DNA from: Henriciella aquimarina
Lineage (GTDB): Bacteria > Pseudomonadota > Alphaproteobacteria > Caulobacterales > Hyphomonadaceae
Reading direction: 5' to 3'
Assembly: GCF_002088975.1 (NCBI RefSeq)
Contig: NZ_NCST01000076.1
Location: 1 to 32,134 of the forward strand
Length of the DNA stretch: 32,134 bases
The position numbers were made by a program, and so were the translations under genes. The notes under the pieces were generated by a model. The model was not told the origin of the DNA. It was given only the letters and a program-made list of their open reading frames with translations, and searched no databases. This document shows, piece after piece, positions 1 to 7,225 of this stretch. Each line of letters opens with the position of its first letter. Within the stretch, counting starts at the first letter, position 1.

Positions 1-120
1 TGTGAATATCGGTGAGAAAGTGTGCCACGTGGCCGCCTGATTTTGGCGGTGTAAAAGTGGGCCATTTATTTTCGTTTCCGGGGATATGCCCCTGGGTTTT
101 GCGAAAAGCGAGCCCCGGGG

Positions 121-1623
121 ATGTATGGCGTGCATTTATATGAGCAGATAAGAGTAGCGGTTATTATTGACGGCATGTCGCGTCGCGCGGCGTCGCGGAA
201 GTTCGGGGTTCACCGAGACACGGTTAACAAAGCGTTATCGCATTCAGTTCCGCCGGGTTACCGGCGCTCAAAGCCGGTGAAGCGCCCGAAGCTCGATCCC
301 TATACGGGTGTGATTGACGCGATCCTGCAGCAGGATCTGGAAGTTCCGAAAAAGCAGCGGCACACAATCCAGCGGATATTCGACCGGTTAAAGGACGAGT
401 ACGGCTTTGACGGCGGCTATACGACGGTGCGCGATTATGTGGGCGATCGCCGGCTTGTGCTGAAGGAGGCCTTTGTGCCCTTGGCGCATGCTCCTGGCCA
501 CGCGCAGGTGGATTTTGGCGAAGCGCAAGTCGTGATCGGCGGCGTCCAGCAGACCGCGGCGGTGTTCGTGATGAGCCTTCCCTATAGCGATGACGCCTTC
601 GTTCAGGTGTTCCCGCAGGAGACGGCGGAAGCCTGGTGCGAGGGTCATGTTCGCGCCTTCAAGTATTTTGACGGCGTGCCGCAGACGATTCTTTACGACA
701 ACTCCAAGCGGATCGTCGCGCGGATACTGGGCGACGGCAAACGCCAACGCACGCAAATGTTCTCCGGGCTGGTATCGCATTATCTGTTCAAGGACCGTTT
801 CGGCCGCCCGGCCTGCGGCAATGACAAGGGCAAGGTGGAGAATCTCGTCGGCTTCGCCCGCCGGAACTTCCTTGTGCCGATCCCGCGGGCGACATCGTTC
901 GAAAAGCTGAACGCCAAACTCGTGAGGGATTGCCGTAAGCGCCGCGACCGGCAAATGCGGGGCAAGGACGGAACCGTGGGCGAACGCTTTGAGGCGGACA
1001 GGTGCGCCTTCCGGGACCTGCCCGGGGGAACCTATGAGGCGTGCGACCGCCGCTCCGGTCAGGCGACGAGCCAGGCGCTCGTGCGCTACCGGCTGTCGGA
1101 TTACTCGGTGCCGAGCGCCTATGCGCATCGCCAGGTGCTGATCAAGGGCTTCGTCGACAAGGTGGTGATCTCCTGCGGCGCGGAAGAGATCGCCCGGCAT
1201 GAGCGCTCTTATGAACGCGACGACATTGTTTTTTATCCGCTGCATTATCTGGCGCTGCTTGAAAAGAAGCCCGGGGCGCTCGATCAGGCGGCGCCGCTCA
1301 AAGGCTGGAATCTGCTGGACTGTTTTGGCGAGTTCCGCCGGCGCGCCGAGGGGCGGATGGGCAAGCACGGCAAGCGGGAATATATCCAGGTGCTGCGTCT
1401 TCTTGAGACCTTCCCGATGAAACATGTCGAGCGGGCGGTTCGCGACGCGATGCGCCTGCAAACGATCTCCTATGACGCGGTCAAGCAATTGACGCTGTGT
1501 GCGGTCGAAAAGCGTCCGGCCCGGCTTAATCTTGAGCGCTATCCCAATCTGCCGAAGGCGGATGTGGCGACCACGAAAGCGCGCTCTTATCTGGCGCTGA
1601 TCAGGGAAAGGTCCGTAGCATGA
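121..1623 (+). CDS. istA: IS21-family transposase IstA
   Basis: IstA is the DDE recombinase that cuts and joins IS21 ends, working with the ATPase IstB. The 500-residue protein has an N-terminal helix-turn-helix (about residues 18-45, SRRAASRKFGVHRDTV) and a retroviral-integrase-like core. The likely catalytic residues are D131 (VDFGEAQ), D193 (YDNSKR) and E240 (GNDKGKVENL). Length is normal for the family. The stop overlaps the istB start by 4 bp (ATGA), which implies translational coupling. The reading frame is intact, and the translated protein is identical to the copy at the other end of the window, so this element was probably duplicated recently. Confidence 0.96.
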   Translation: MYGVHLYEQIRVAVIIDGMSRRAASRKFGVHRDTVNKALSHSVPPGYRRSKPVKRPKLDPYTGVIDAILQQDLEVPKKQRHTIQRIFDRLKDEYGFDGGYTTVRDYVGDRRLVLKEAFVPLAHAPGHAQVDFGEAQVVIGGVQQTAAVFVMSLPYSDDAFVQVFPQETAEAWCEGHVRAFKYFDGVPQTILYDNSKRIVARILGDGKRQRTQMFSGLVSHYLFKDRFGRPACGNDKGKVENLVGFARRNFLVPIPRATSFEKLNAKLVRDCRKRRDRQMRGKDGTVGERFEADRCAFRDLPGGTYEACDRRSGQATSQALVRYRLSDYSVPSAYAHRQVLIKGFVDKVVISCGAEEIARHERSYERDDIVFYPLHYLALLEKKPGALDQAAPLKGWNLLDCFGEFRRRAEGRMGKHGKREYIQVLRLLETFPMKHVERAVRDAMRLQTISYDAVKQLTLCAVEKRPARLNLERYPNLPKADVATTKARSYLALIRERSVA

Positions 1624-2447
1624 GTGAAGCGCCTGTCGTTGACGCTGCGCCGGCCCCGGAAACGAAGCCGCCGCACCTCCTGCTCGATCATTATCTGAAG
1701 ACGCTGCGCCTGCCGAGCTTCAAGCGCGAATATGAAAAGCAGGCCGGATTAGCCGCTAAAGCCGGCGACGATCATGTCAAATATCTCCTGCGGCTGACAG
1801 AACTGGAGATGATCGACCGGGAGCGGCGTCTTGTTGACCGGCGCATCCGGGCGGCGAAGTTCCCGTCGGTCAAAAGCCTCGATACGTTCGACTTCAAGGC
1901 GATGCCGACGCTGAACAAGCCGCTCGTGCGCGATCTCGCCCGCTGCGAATATATTGATCGGCGCGAGAACGTCATTGCGCTCGGGCCCAGCGGCACGGGC
2001 AAAACCCATATCGCGCTCGGCCTTGGGCTTGCCGCCTGCCAGAAGGGACTGGCGGTCGGGTTCATGACGGCCGCCGCCCTCGTTCATGAACTGATGGAAG
2101 CGCGCGACGAGAAACGGCTCCTGCGGCTGCAGCGCCAGCTCGGCAATCTGAAACTTTTGATCATCGACGAACTGGGTTTTGTGCCATTGTCGAAAACGGG
2201 CGCCGAGCTTCTCTTCGAAGTGTTCTCCCAACGCTATGAGCGCGGCGCCACCATCGTCACCAGCAATTTGCCGTTCGATGAATGGACGCAAACCTTCGGT
2301 TCGGAGCGTCTCACCGGGGCGCTCCTCGACCGGCTCACCCACCACGTTCATATTTTGGAAATGAATGGTGAAAGCTACCGGCTCACGCAGGCCAAGAAGA
2401 ACAAACAGGGGCCGGAAGCAAACGCTGGCGCCGAAGCGAACGGATAA
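1620..2447 (+). CDS. istB: IS21-family helper ATPase IstB
   Basis: IstB is an AAA+ ATPase related to DnaC that assembles on target DNA and stimulates IstA. The 275-residue protein carries a Walker A motif GPSGTGKTH at residues 122-130 and a Walker B motif LLIIDELGF with D183 and E184. A C-terminal arginine-rich segment (ERLTGALLDRLTHH) fits the sensor region of the family. It starts at the ATG that overlaps the istA stop. A large stem-loop follows the gene. The protein is identical to that of the right copy. Confidence 0.96.
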   Translation: MSEAPVVDAAPAPETKPPHLLLDHYLKTLRLPSFKREYEKQAGLAAKAGDDHVKYLLRLTELEMIDRERRLVDRRIRAAKFPSVKSLDTFDFKAMPTLNKPLVRDLARCEYIDRRENVIALGPSGTGKTHIALGLGLAACQKGLAVGFMTAAALVHELMEARDEKRLLRLQRQLGNLKLLIIDELGFVPLSKTGAELLFEVFSQRYERGATIVTSNLPFDEWTQTFGSERLTGALLDRLTHHVHILEMNGESYRLTQAKKNKQGPEANAGAEANG

Positions 2448-2475
2448 TCAGCGGCGGCGAAACGCCGAAAACAAT

Positions 2476-2539
2476 GCGGAATGGACAAAAGGCGCGCCCT
2501 GACTCGAAGACGGTCAGCGCGCCTTTTGCGTCATTCCGC
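2476..2539 (+). terminator. Large hairpin downstream of istB, left copy
   Basis: The arms GCGGAATG...CAAAAGGCGCGC and GCGCGCCTTTTG...CATTCCGC pair across a loop around 2504-2511, with a CTGAC/GTCAG inner stem. It begins 28 bp after istB. A terminator role is plausible because the stem is long and GC-rich, but no clean U-tract follows, so it may instead be a structural feature of the IS end. Confidence 0.5.
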
Positions 2540-2678
2540 AGCGCCGCGCCCGCGGCCACGCCTCACCAAATAACGCTCATTCTCAAGCTGATTGTCGCTG
2601 CACCGGCCAGCCCAACTCGCCACTCAGTGGTACGTTTTTACGGCGCCAGACTGGTACGTTTTTAATCCGAGATTGACA

Positions 2679-2844
2679 ATCTCGGACATCAGCGAGGCAT
2701 CCATCCCGCCATATTTGCTGCGCCAGTTGTCGAAGTCGCGTTGCTGATCCCGTGCTCTCGGCAAAGGTCAGGCACAGGCACTCCACTCTCGCCTTGCTTC
2801 AGGATCGCGAGGATCTGCGCGTCTGTGAATCTCGATTTCTTCAT
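2679..2844 (-). pseudogene. IS3-family orfA fragment, frameshifted and cut by IS21
   Basis: Read on the minus strand from the ATG at 2844, the frame gives MKKSRFTDAQILAIL and later DLCREHGIS, the typical helix-turn-helix start of IS3-family OrfA. After SNAT the frame is lost by what looks like a one-base deletion, because the next frame continues FDNWRSKYGGMDASLMSE as the family expects. The relic stops at the IS21 junction at 2678/2679. It is non-functional. The element's outer end probably lies near 2908, where the IS110 gene is interrupted. Confidence 0.75.
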
Positions 2845-2910
2845 CGTCGTCTCCGTCGATAGTCAACGCCGGAGAAGTCCAGTTTTCAAGTCGCTTATTT
2901 TCAGGGATGA

Positions 2911-3597
2911 TTACCCTGTGACGGGCCCAACGCCCGGGATCGTCATGAACCGGCGGCATACTTCATCGTTCCTCGTCACCCTGAGCAGTTCACGGTGCAG
3001 GATGGCAAGTTCATCCATCATGCTTGCCCGTCCACGAAGCAAGGTGTCGACAATCAACTCGAGCCTGGCGCGACCTTCAGTAAGGTCTCTGACTCGGGCT
3101 TCAAAGCCAGCTGCGCCTACCCGTCCAACCTCGAGGCCGAAGGGACGAAGAAGTCCACGAATCTCATTCTCATGGTCCCGTAGCTTGTTGACGAAGAACT
3201 CGCGTGCAACGAGCAGACTTCTGAGCTCCTGGCTCTCAATCGACTTCACATGGCCCCGCTTGTGCCAACCTGATCGAACAAGGTGTGCAATCGATCGCGC
3301 GTCGTTACGATCGTTCTTGTTGATGCTCTTGGCGGTAATCGCAGCCTTCGCGTGTCGGGTCTCAATACAGATTGCCGGAAACCTGGCATCCTTCAGTCCG
3401 AAGTACAGCCATTGCGAAAGCGGACCTGCTTCCAGTCCGACCGTTTTGAAAGAGCCTGTGACCGGTCCCAGCAGATCCGCGATGCATGAAGGATCCGAAG
3501 GCGTCGTCTTCTCCATCATGATGCGCCCTTCGGCATCTACAACGCAGACGCTCGTCTTCTCGAGCGACACATCCAATCCGGCATATAAGTCAGACAT
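2911..3597 (-). pseudogene. IS110-family transposase, C-terminally truncated
   Basis: The start is the ATG at 3597, preceded by GGAGG. The 228 residues form the N-terminal DEDD (RuvC-like) domain of IS110 transposases, with the likely catalytic residues D9 (GLDVS), E56 (GLEAG), D96 and D99 (KNDRNDA). The family is usually 310-400 residues and has a C-terminal Transposase_20 domain that begins at a GVGP motif. Here the protein ends immediately after IPGVGPVTG at a TAA, so nearly the whole C-terminal domain and its serine are missing. The cut coincides with the apparent end of the neighbouring IS3 relic, which probably inserted into it. Confidence 0.85.
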
Positions 3598-3667
3598 AGC
3601 TTCCTCCTTCTCAATCCTGACAATGTCGGAAGCAAAGCACCAAGCGTCGCGGTAGCCAAAGTCTCGA

Positions 3668-3859
3668 CTACGCCATCTCAACGAGACCTTGTTCCATGGC
3701 CTCAACCACGCCCGCGAACGCATCTCGGAATGGGGCGAGGACTACAATCATCGGCGCCCACACTCGGCGCTCGGATACAGCACACCGGCCAGTTATGCGG
3801 CCCGGTTCCCCGCGCCGGAAGGCGTACAAACCGCCGAGGCTCTAATCCCGTCCGGATGA
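3668..3859 (+). pseudogene. IS3-family orfB (integrase) C-terminal fragment
   Basis: The plus-strand frame reads LNETLFHGLNHARE and then EWGEDYNHRRPHSALGYSTP, the conserved C-terminal end of IS3-family integrases, and stops at the TGA at 3857-3859. The catalytic part of the protein is absent. The following bases to 3877, read in reverse as TGACCTGCCACTGAACTTTC, look like the terminal inverted repeat of this element. The IS110 relic lies directly upstream. Confidence 0.8.
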
Positions 3860-3877
3860 AAGTTCAGTGGCAGGTCA

Positions 3878-3987
3878 ACACCGATCACACGCACAGCCCG
3901 CGCAATCGTCTCGCCCTGGCTTGAGCGGACTTCAACTTCTCGCAACTTTGCAATGATCTCGTCAGGTCTGGCTCTCTTGCCCTTGGT
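3878..3987 (-). pseudogene. IS3-type orfA N-terminal fragment
   Basis: The minus-strand frame reads KGKRARPDEIIAKLREVEV and then SSQGETIARAVRVIGV, which matches the OrfA start of another IS3 subgroup (the form commonly beginning MxRRxHTPEEIIxKLREVE). No start codon remains in frame. The fragment ends exactly where the inverted repeat of the adjacent IS3 orfB fragment ends (3877), so that element probably inserted into this one. Confidence 0.65.
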
Positions 3988-4244
3988 TCAACTCCATTTC
4001 AGAGCCGATCCTATCTCAAAACATGGGCCAGTCTTTTTTAGAGTAGTCTAAGACTCAGCTGGTTTTGAGCATTTTCCTAGGAACAGCTTTTTCCCGGACA
4101 ATCTCGCCCAACTGCAATTTGTCGAAAAGTGAAAAGTGTAATTTGCAGAAAGCTTTAAACCATCAAATCGTTTACTTTCTTGATACGGAGTGACGAACTC
4201 AAAGGCTTCGATGTGAATGTCGTTCTTGACAACATCCGCCCTAG
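3988..4244. other. Intergenic segment with no assigned gene
   Basis: This stretch between the IS relics and the truncated reductase has lower GC than its neighbours. A minus-strand frame is open from about 4253 to a stop at 4048-4050 without an ATG, and its translation (for example DIHIEAFEF, KLSANYTFHF) does not match any family I recognise. No tRNA, clear promoter or strong terminator is seen. Confidence 0.4.
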
Positions 4245-4991
4245 CTACCCTTTTCTAGCGGTCGGTTTAAATAGGGGATAGCCTGGGTCTGCGATGGTTT
4301 CGTGGTCGCACGCACCGCCGGTGGCAACGAGACGCCGGCCTTGCGCGTAATCGTGGGTGGCGTTGACGCAGTCGAGGGCGATGACACGGCCGTCCTTAAG
4401 ATAAATAACGGAGAAGGAACGGCTGTCCGGATCGCCGCGTAGCACCGCCTTATCATGGCCGTTCGAAAGGCCGGCGGTCTGCAGTTTGAGGTCGTACTGA
4501 TCGGACCAGAACCAAGGAACGGCGTCGTAGGGTTTCGCAGCCCCTGCGATCGAAGCAGCGGCCACAGCCGCCTGATCATGCGCGTTCTGCACAGATTCAA
4601 GACGGATGACCGCGCCGCCAGCGTAGCGGTTCGCGTGCGCGGCGCAATCGCCGGCAGCGTAGATCAACTTGCCGTAAGTAATTCTTTCGCCATCCGAGCA
4701 GCGCGCTTCATTTGCCGCAGGATCGAGCGAGACGATCTTGCGCCCGGAAAGCAGATCGATATTTAGCTCGGCCCATGCTTCCTTCGGGCGCATCATCATG
4801 CGCTCGAACGGCTCCTCGCCTGCGAGATAGGCCTTGGATAGGGGCGGACGCTCATAGGGAGGATCTGCCTCCGCCCCCACCAGCGCAACCGCGCCGGCAT
4901 ATCCAAGTTTGCGCAGCATCAACGCAGCTTGTGCCCCCGCATGGCCCGTACCTACTATCAGTACGTCGATGTTGATTGTAGTGTCAGTCAC
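4245..4991 (-). pseudogene. Ferredoxin--NAD(+) reductase with the NAD-binding domain deleted
   Basis: The frame is open for 248 residues. The N-terminal third is the FAD-binding half of an oxygenase-coupled ferredoxin reductase (VGTGHAGAQAA at about residues 12-22, then PPYERPPLSK). At about residue 115 the text jumps from LIYAAG straight to DCAAHANRYAGG, which is the second FAD motif normally found about 170 residues later. The GGGxIGxE NAD-binding domain between them is absent. Aligning the intact reductase at 7226-8461 puts the loss at about 167 residues, restoring a full-length size near 415. The C-terminal domain is complete. The protein could bind FAD in part but should not accept NADH. 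It follows the hydrolase on the same strand, 59 bp away. Confidence 0.85.
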
Positions 4992-5050
4992 GATATCCGT
5001 ATTCCATCAGCTAGCCGGAGGAAGAGACGCAAGATCAGCCAAAACCGCCG

Positions 5051-5875
5051 TCACTCCCTCGCCAGGAAGTCAGAGACCAGGAGATTGAACCGGTCCTTGT
5101 GCTCGATTTGGGTCCAATGGCCGCATTTGCCGAACAGGTGTACTTCGGACGTCCTGATGAGATCGAACAGCCGCAGGCTGTTGCTCATCGGCAGAACACG
5201 GTCCTCACGCCCGTGCAGGATCAGCGTTGGGCAGGCGATCTTCGCAATTTCTTTTTCCGGCGTTGAAAGCGCCGTGATGTGCTGTTGGCGCGGTGCCGGG
5301 AACATGGCGCTAAAGGCCTCTTGAAAGCCGGGCTGAATGCTCGCCCGGTAGCGCATTTCGGCAAGCTCGTCTGAGACGAGCGAGTTGTCATAGGCGAAGA
5401 TATCGAGCATCTCGCGCATCGCCTCTACCGACGGCTCATAACCCCACACTTTGTCGAGCGCCTCAGTCAGCTCGAATTCAAGGCCGGCTGCTCCCATCAA
5501 AACCATGCGCCGGACGCGGTCCGGATGATGAACCGCCATGGAGAGCGCGAGCGCACCGCCGAATGAGTTGCCGATAATATCAAATTCCTGAATGCCTAGG
5601 GCGTCGGCAAGATCCATCAGATGCCCGCGCCAACGCTCCATATTGTAAACGCCATCCGCCGGCCGCTCTGTGTAGCCGAAGCCCAGCATGTCCGGCGCAA
5701 TTGCACGCACGCGCTCCGACAGCACCGGCAGGTTGAGCCGCCAGTTCGCCCAGGCCGTCACGCCAGGCCCCGAGCCGTGAATCAGGATTACCGGGTGCCC
5801 CTCGCCAAGATCATGATAGTTGGTCTTAACGCCGCCAGCGTCAATGAACTTGCCGATTTCGGGATTGTGACTCAT
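5051..5875 (-). CDS. Meta-cleavage-product hydrolase (2-hydroxymuconic semialdehyde/alkyl-HODA type)
   Basis: This cytoplasmic alpha/beta hydrolase hydrolyses the C-C bond in the ring-opened product, giving 2-hydroxypenta-2,4-dienoate and a carboxylic acid. The 274 residues carry the oxyanion motif HGSGPG (33-38), the nucleophile elbow GNSFGG with S104, D225 in GREDRV and H253 in GHWTQIE, a complete catalytic triad. From memory, the segments TAWANWRL, VWGY and FPAPRQ match DmpD/XylF and CumD better than BphD, which favours hydrogen or short alkyl side groups over phenyl. It starts 4 bp after the tautomerase stop, with an AGGA upstream. It is the only such hydrolase in the window, so it probably serves the dioxygenase pathway. 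Confidence 0.9.
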   Translation of the reverse strand: MSHNPEIGKFIDAGGVKTNYHDLGEGHPVILIHGSGPGVTAWANWRLNLPVLSERVRAIAPDMLGFGYTERPADGVYNMERWRGHLMDLADALGIQEFDIIGNSFGGALALSMAVHHPDRVRRMVLMGAAGLEFELTEALDKVWGYEPSVEAMREMLDIFAYDNSLVSDELAEMRYRASIQPGFQEAFSAMFPAPRQQHITALSTPEKEIAKIACPTLILHGREDRVLPMSNSLRLFDLIRTSEVHLFGKCGHWTQIEHKDRFNLLVSDFLARE

Positions 5876-5879
5876 TTTT

Positions 5880-6098
5880 CTATCCTTTTGAATCGCCGCT
5901 TGCTAGTTTTGCGCGTTCTTCCGCTTTCGAAACGCCCGCGGCGGCAAAGTGTTCGGGTGGCACTTCCCTGATAATGACGCGCACGGACTGGATCGGCGCA
6001 TCAATCGCGCGCACAGCCGCATCGGTCAGCTCACGGATTAATGCCGCTTGCTTTTCGGGCGGGCGTCCTTCAAGCATGGTGACGTCAATAATCGGCAC
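5880..6098 (-). CDS. 4-oxalocrotonate tautomerase
   Basis: This small tautomerase converts 2-hydroxymuconate to 2-oxo-3-hexenedioate in the dehydrogenase branch of the catechol meta pathway. After removal of Met the protein begins with the catalytic Pro1, and Arg11, Arg39 and Phe50 of the family are all at the expected positions. At 72 residues it is slightly longer than the classic 62, with the extra at the C-terminus. The start is GTG at 6096-6098, required because the following CCG supplies Pro1. Its usual partners are missing or broken here: no 2-hydroxymuconic semialdehyde dehydrogenase is present, and the decarboxylase survives only as a fragment just upstream. Confidence 0.9.
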   Translation of the reverse strand: MPIIDVTMLEGRPPEKQAALIRELTDAAVRAIDAPIQSVRVIIREVPPEHFAAAGVSKAEERAKLASGDSKG

Positions 6099-6103
6099 AG
6101 ACC

Positions 6104-6262
6104 TTACGCCTCCACATTGATCGAGACGCAGCCGAACCGATCTCTTTCTGTCGTCCGTTTGGCGACAACTTCCGGCAGGGCGAACTCGAAGTTCTCATAG
6201 CGGCTGTCGACCACGTCCATCGCCGGCGCGACCGCATACTTCACCTGTAAATTCAAAATTTT
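6104..6262 (-). pseudogene. Fragment of a 4-oxalocrotonate decarboxylase/2-oxopentenoate hydratase gene
   Basis: The minus-strand frame from a GTG near 6262 to the TAA at 6104 reads VAPAMDVVDSRYENFEFAL and PEVVA, then loses similarity. The VVDSRYENF segment is typical of the hydratase/decarboxylase family, closest in my recollection to DmpH-type decarboxylases (the intact hydratase at 24028 has [11 protein letters not shown] at the same place). Only about 25-30 recognisable residues of about 260 remain. Both ends are rearranged. It lies 5 bp before the tautomerase gene, the position dmpH holds in dmp operons. Confidence 0.7.
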
Positions 6263-6306
6263 CACACCCTGACATTGACGCCGCTATTCAGAAGTCTGTC
6301 AATCAG

Positions 6307-7188
6307 CTAAGCGGCTCCCATCCCCATAAACTTGTGCCCCCACATGCTGATACTATCGTATCGCACAACGGACCAATCAGCCTCGATCGTCCGCGCCCCC
6401 CAACCATATTCTACGGCAAACCCTGAAGGCGTCGCTCCGTAGAAGGAATACATATGATCATTGGTGTGACGTCCCATGGTCATCACGACCTGATTTTGAT
6501 CGATAACCCGATCATATGCCCTGCCAACATCGTCAAACGAGGACACTTCCAGCATGAAATGGTGCAGCCGTTTCGGGGCCGGCGCCTGGATCAGAGCCAG
6601 CGTATGATGCCGCCTGTTGCAATGCAGAAAATTGACTTGAAGCTTCACCTCTGGGTTCATCTGCCAGTCGATGATGTCGGAAAGTTCCATACCGAGCCCC
6701 CGGATATAGAAATCCAGAGACTGCTCAAGATCGTCAACACTCAGGACGTAATGGCCCAGTCCTTGATCCTCGGTAATGAAACCGGACACCCCGGCAGGAG
6801 AAACAAACGGCACCTCATAGAGTTCGCTTGCCCCGTAATAGATCTCGATCGTAACACCTGACGGGTCCTTACACTTCACGAAGTCGATGACGGCACGTTC
6901 CGCCAGCTCCTCCGGATTGGCCCGCTGGATTGGGACACCGCACTGCTCAAGCGTTTGAGCGACACGTTCCATGTCGGCTTTGTTCTCAACTTCAAATCCG
7001 GCGTAGAGGATGTCATCCTTGGGACTCGGATGGACTCCGATCCGCCATCCGCGCGAGTCCAGCCGTAACAACAAAGCATCGCGCTTCGATCCCGCATCCA
7101 TCAAGCCCAGTGTCTTCGTCGCGTAGGACCGCCATGCTTCAATATCCGAAGCGCCGAATCCGAGGTATCCAAGTTTCTTTACAGCCAT
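6307..7188 (-). CDS. bphC: Extradiol ring-cleavage dioxygenase (2,3-dihydroxybiphenyl/3-alkylcatechol type)
   Basis: This type I extradiol dioxygenase of the two-domain vicinal oxygen chelate fold cleaves a 3-substituted catechol next to the hydroxyls using Fe(II). The 293 residues match the usual length. The iron ligands fall at H146 (GLGHYVLS), H210 (LHHFMLEV) and E260 (FAVEYGWG), the same numbers as in the Burkholderia LB400 enzyme. The active-site residues H195, H241 and Y250 are also present. The start has a GGGAGA 5 bp upstream. It follows the reductase gene by 37 bp on the same strand, as in bph, cum and tod operons. The phenyl or alkyl preference cannot be read from sequence alone. 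Confidence 0.93.
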   Translation of the reverse strand: MAVKKLGYLGFGASDIEAWRSYATKTLGLMDAGSKRDALLLRLDSRGWRIGVHPSPKDDILYAGFEVENKADMERVAQTLEQCGVPIQRANPEELAERAVIDFVKCKDPSGVTIEIYYGASELYEVPFVSPAGVSGFITEDQGLGHYVLSVDDLEQSLDFYIRGLGMELSDIIDWQMNPEVKLQVNFLHCNRRHHTLALIQAPAPKRLHHFMLEVSSFDDVGRAYDRVIDQNQVVMTMGRHTNDHMYSFYGATPSGFAVEYGWGARTIEADWSVVRYDSISMWGHKFMGMGAA

Positions 7189-7225
7189 TGTTTTCTCCCT
7201 TCGATATTTTGATTTGTTTGTTCAC

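Larger units (their letters stand above)
1..2678 (+). mobile_element. IS21-family insertion sequence, left copy
   Basis: The element begins TGTGAATATCGG and ends at 2678 with CCGAGATTGACA, whose reverse complement TGTCAATCTCGG matches the start at 10 of 12 positions, giving terminal TGT...ACA. It contains istA and istB with a 4 bp overlap. Related subterminal repeats lie at both ends: GAGAAAGTGTGCCA at 13-26 and GTAAAAGTGGGCCA at 51-64 on the left, and TGGTACGTTTTTA at 2628-2640 and 2652-2664 on the right in opposite orientation. Multiple terminal repeats are a known IS21 feature bound by IstA. The right end sits inside an IS3 orfA relic. Confidence 0.9.

Noticed and set aside
388-1488. A 366-codon minus-strand open frame opposite istA, with a mirror copy at 30647-31747
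   Set aside because: It is antisense to a clearly conserved transposase gene, is GC-driven, has no recognisable family and no ribosome site.
1749-2351. A 200-codon antisense frame opposite istB
   Set aside because: It is a shadow of the IstB reading frame with no independent support.
2628-2664. The two TGGTACGTTTTTA repeats as a regulatory operator
   Set aside because: They are subterminal repeats of the IS21 end, present in both copies, and are better explained as transposase-binding sites.
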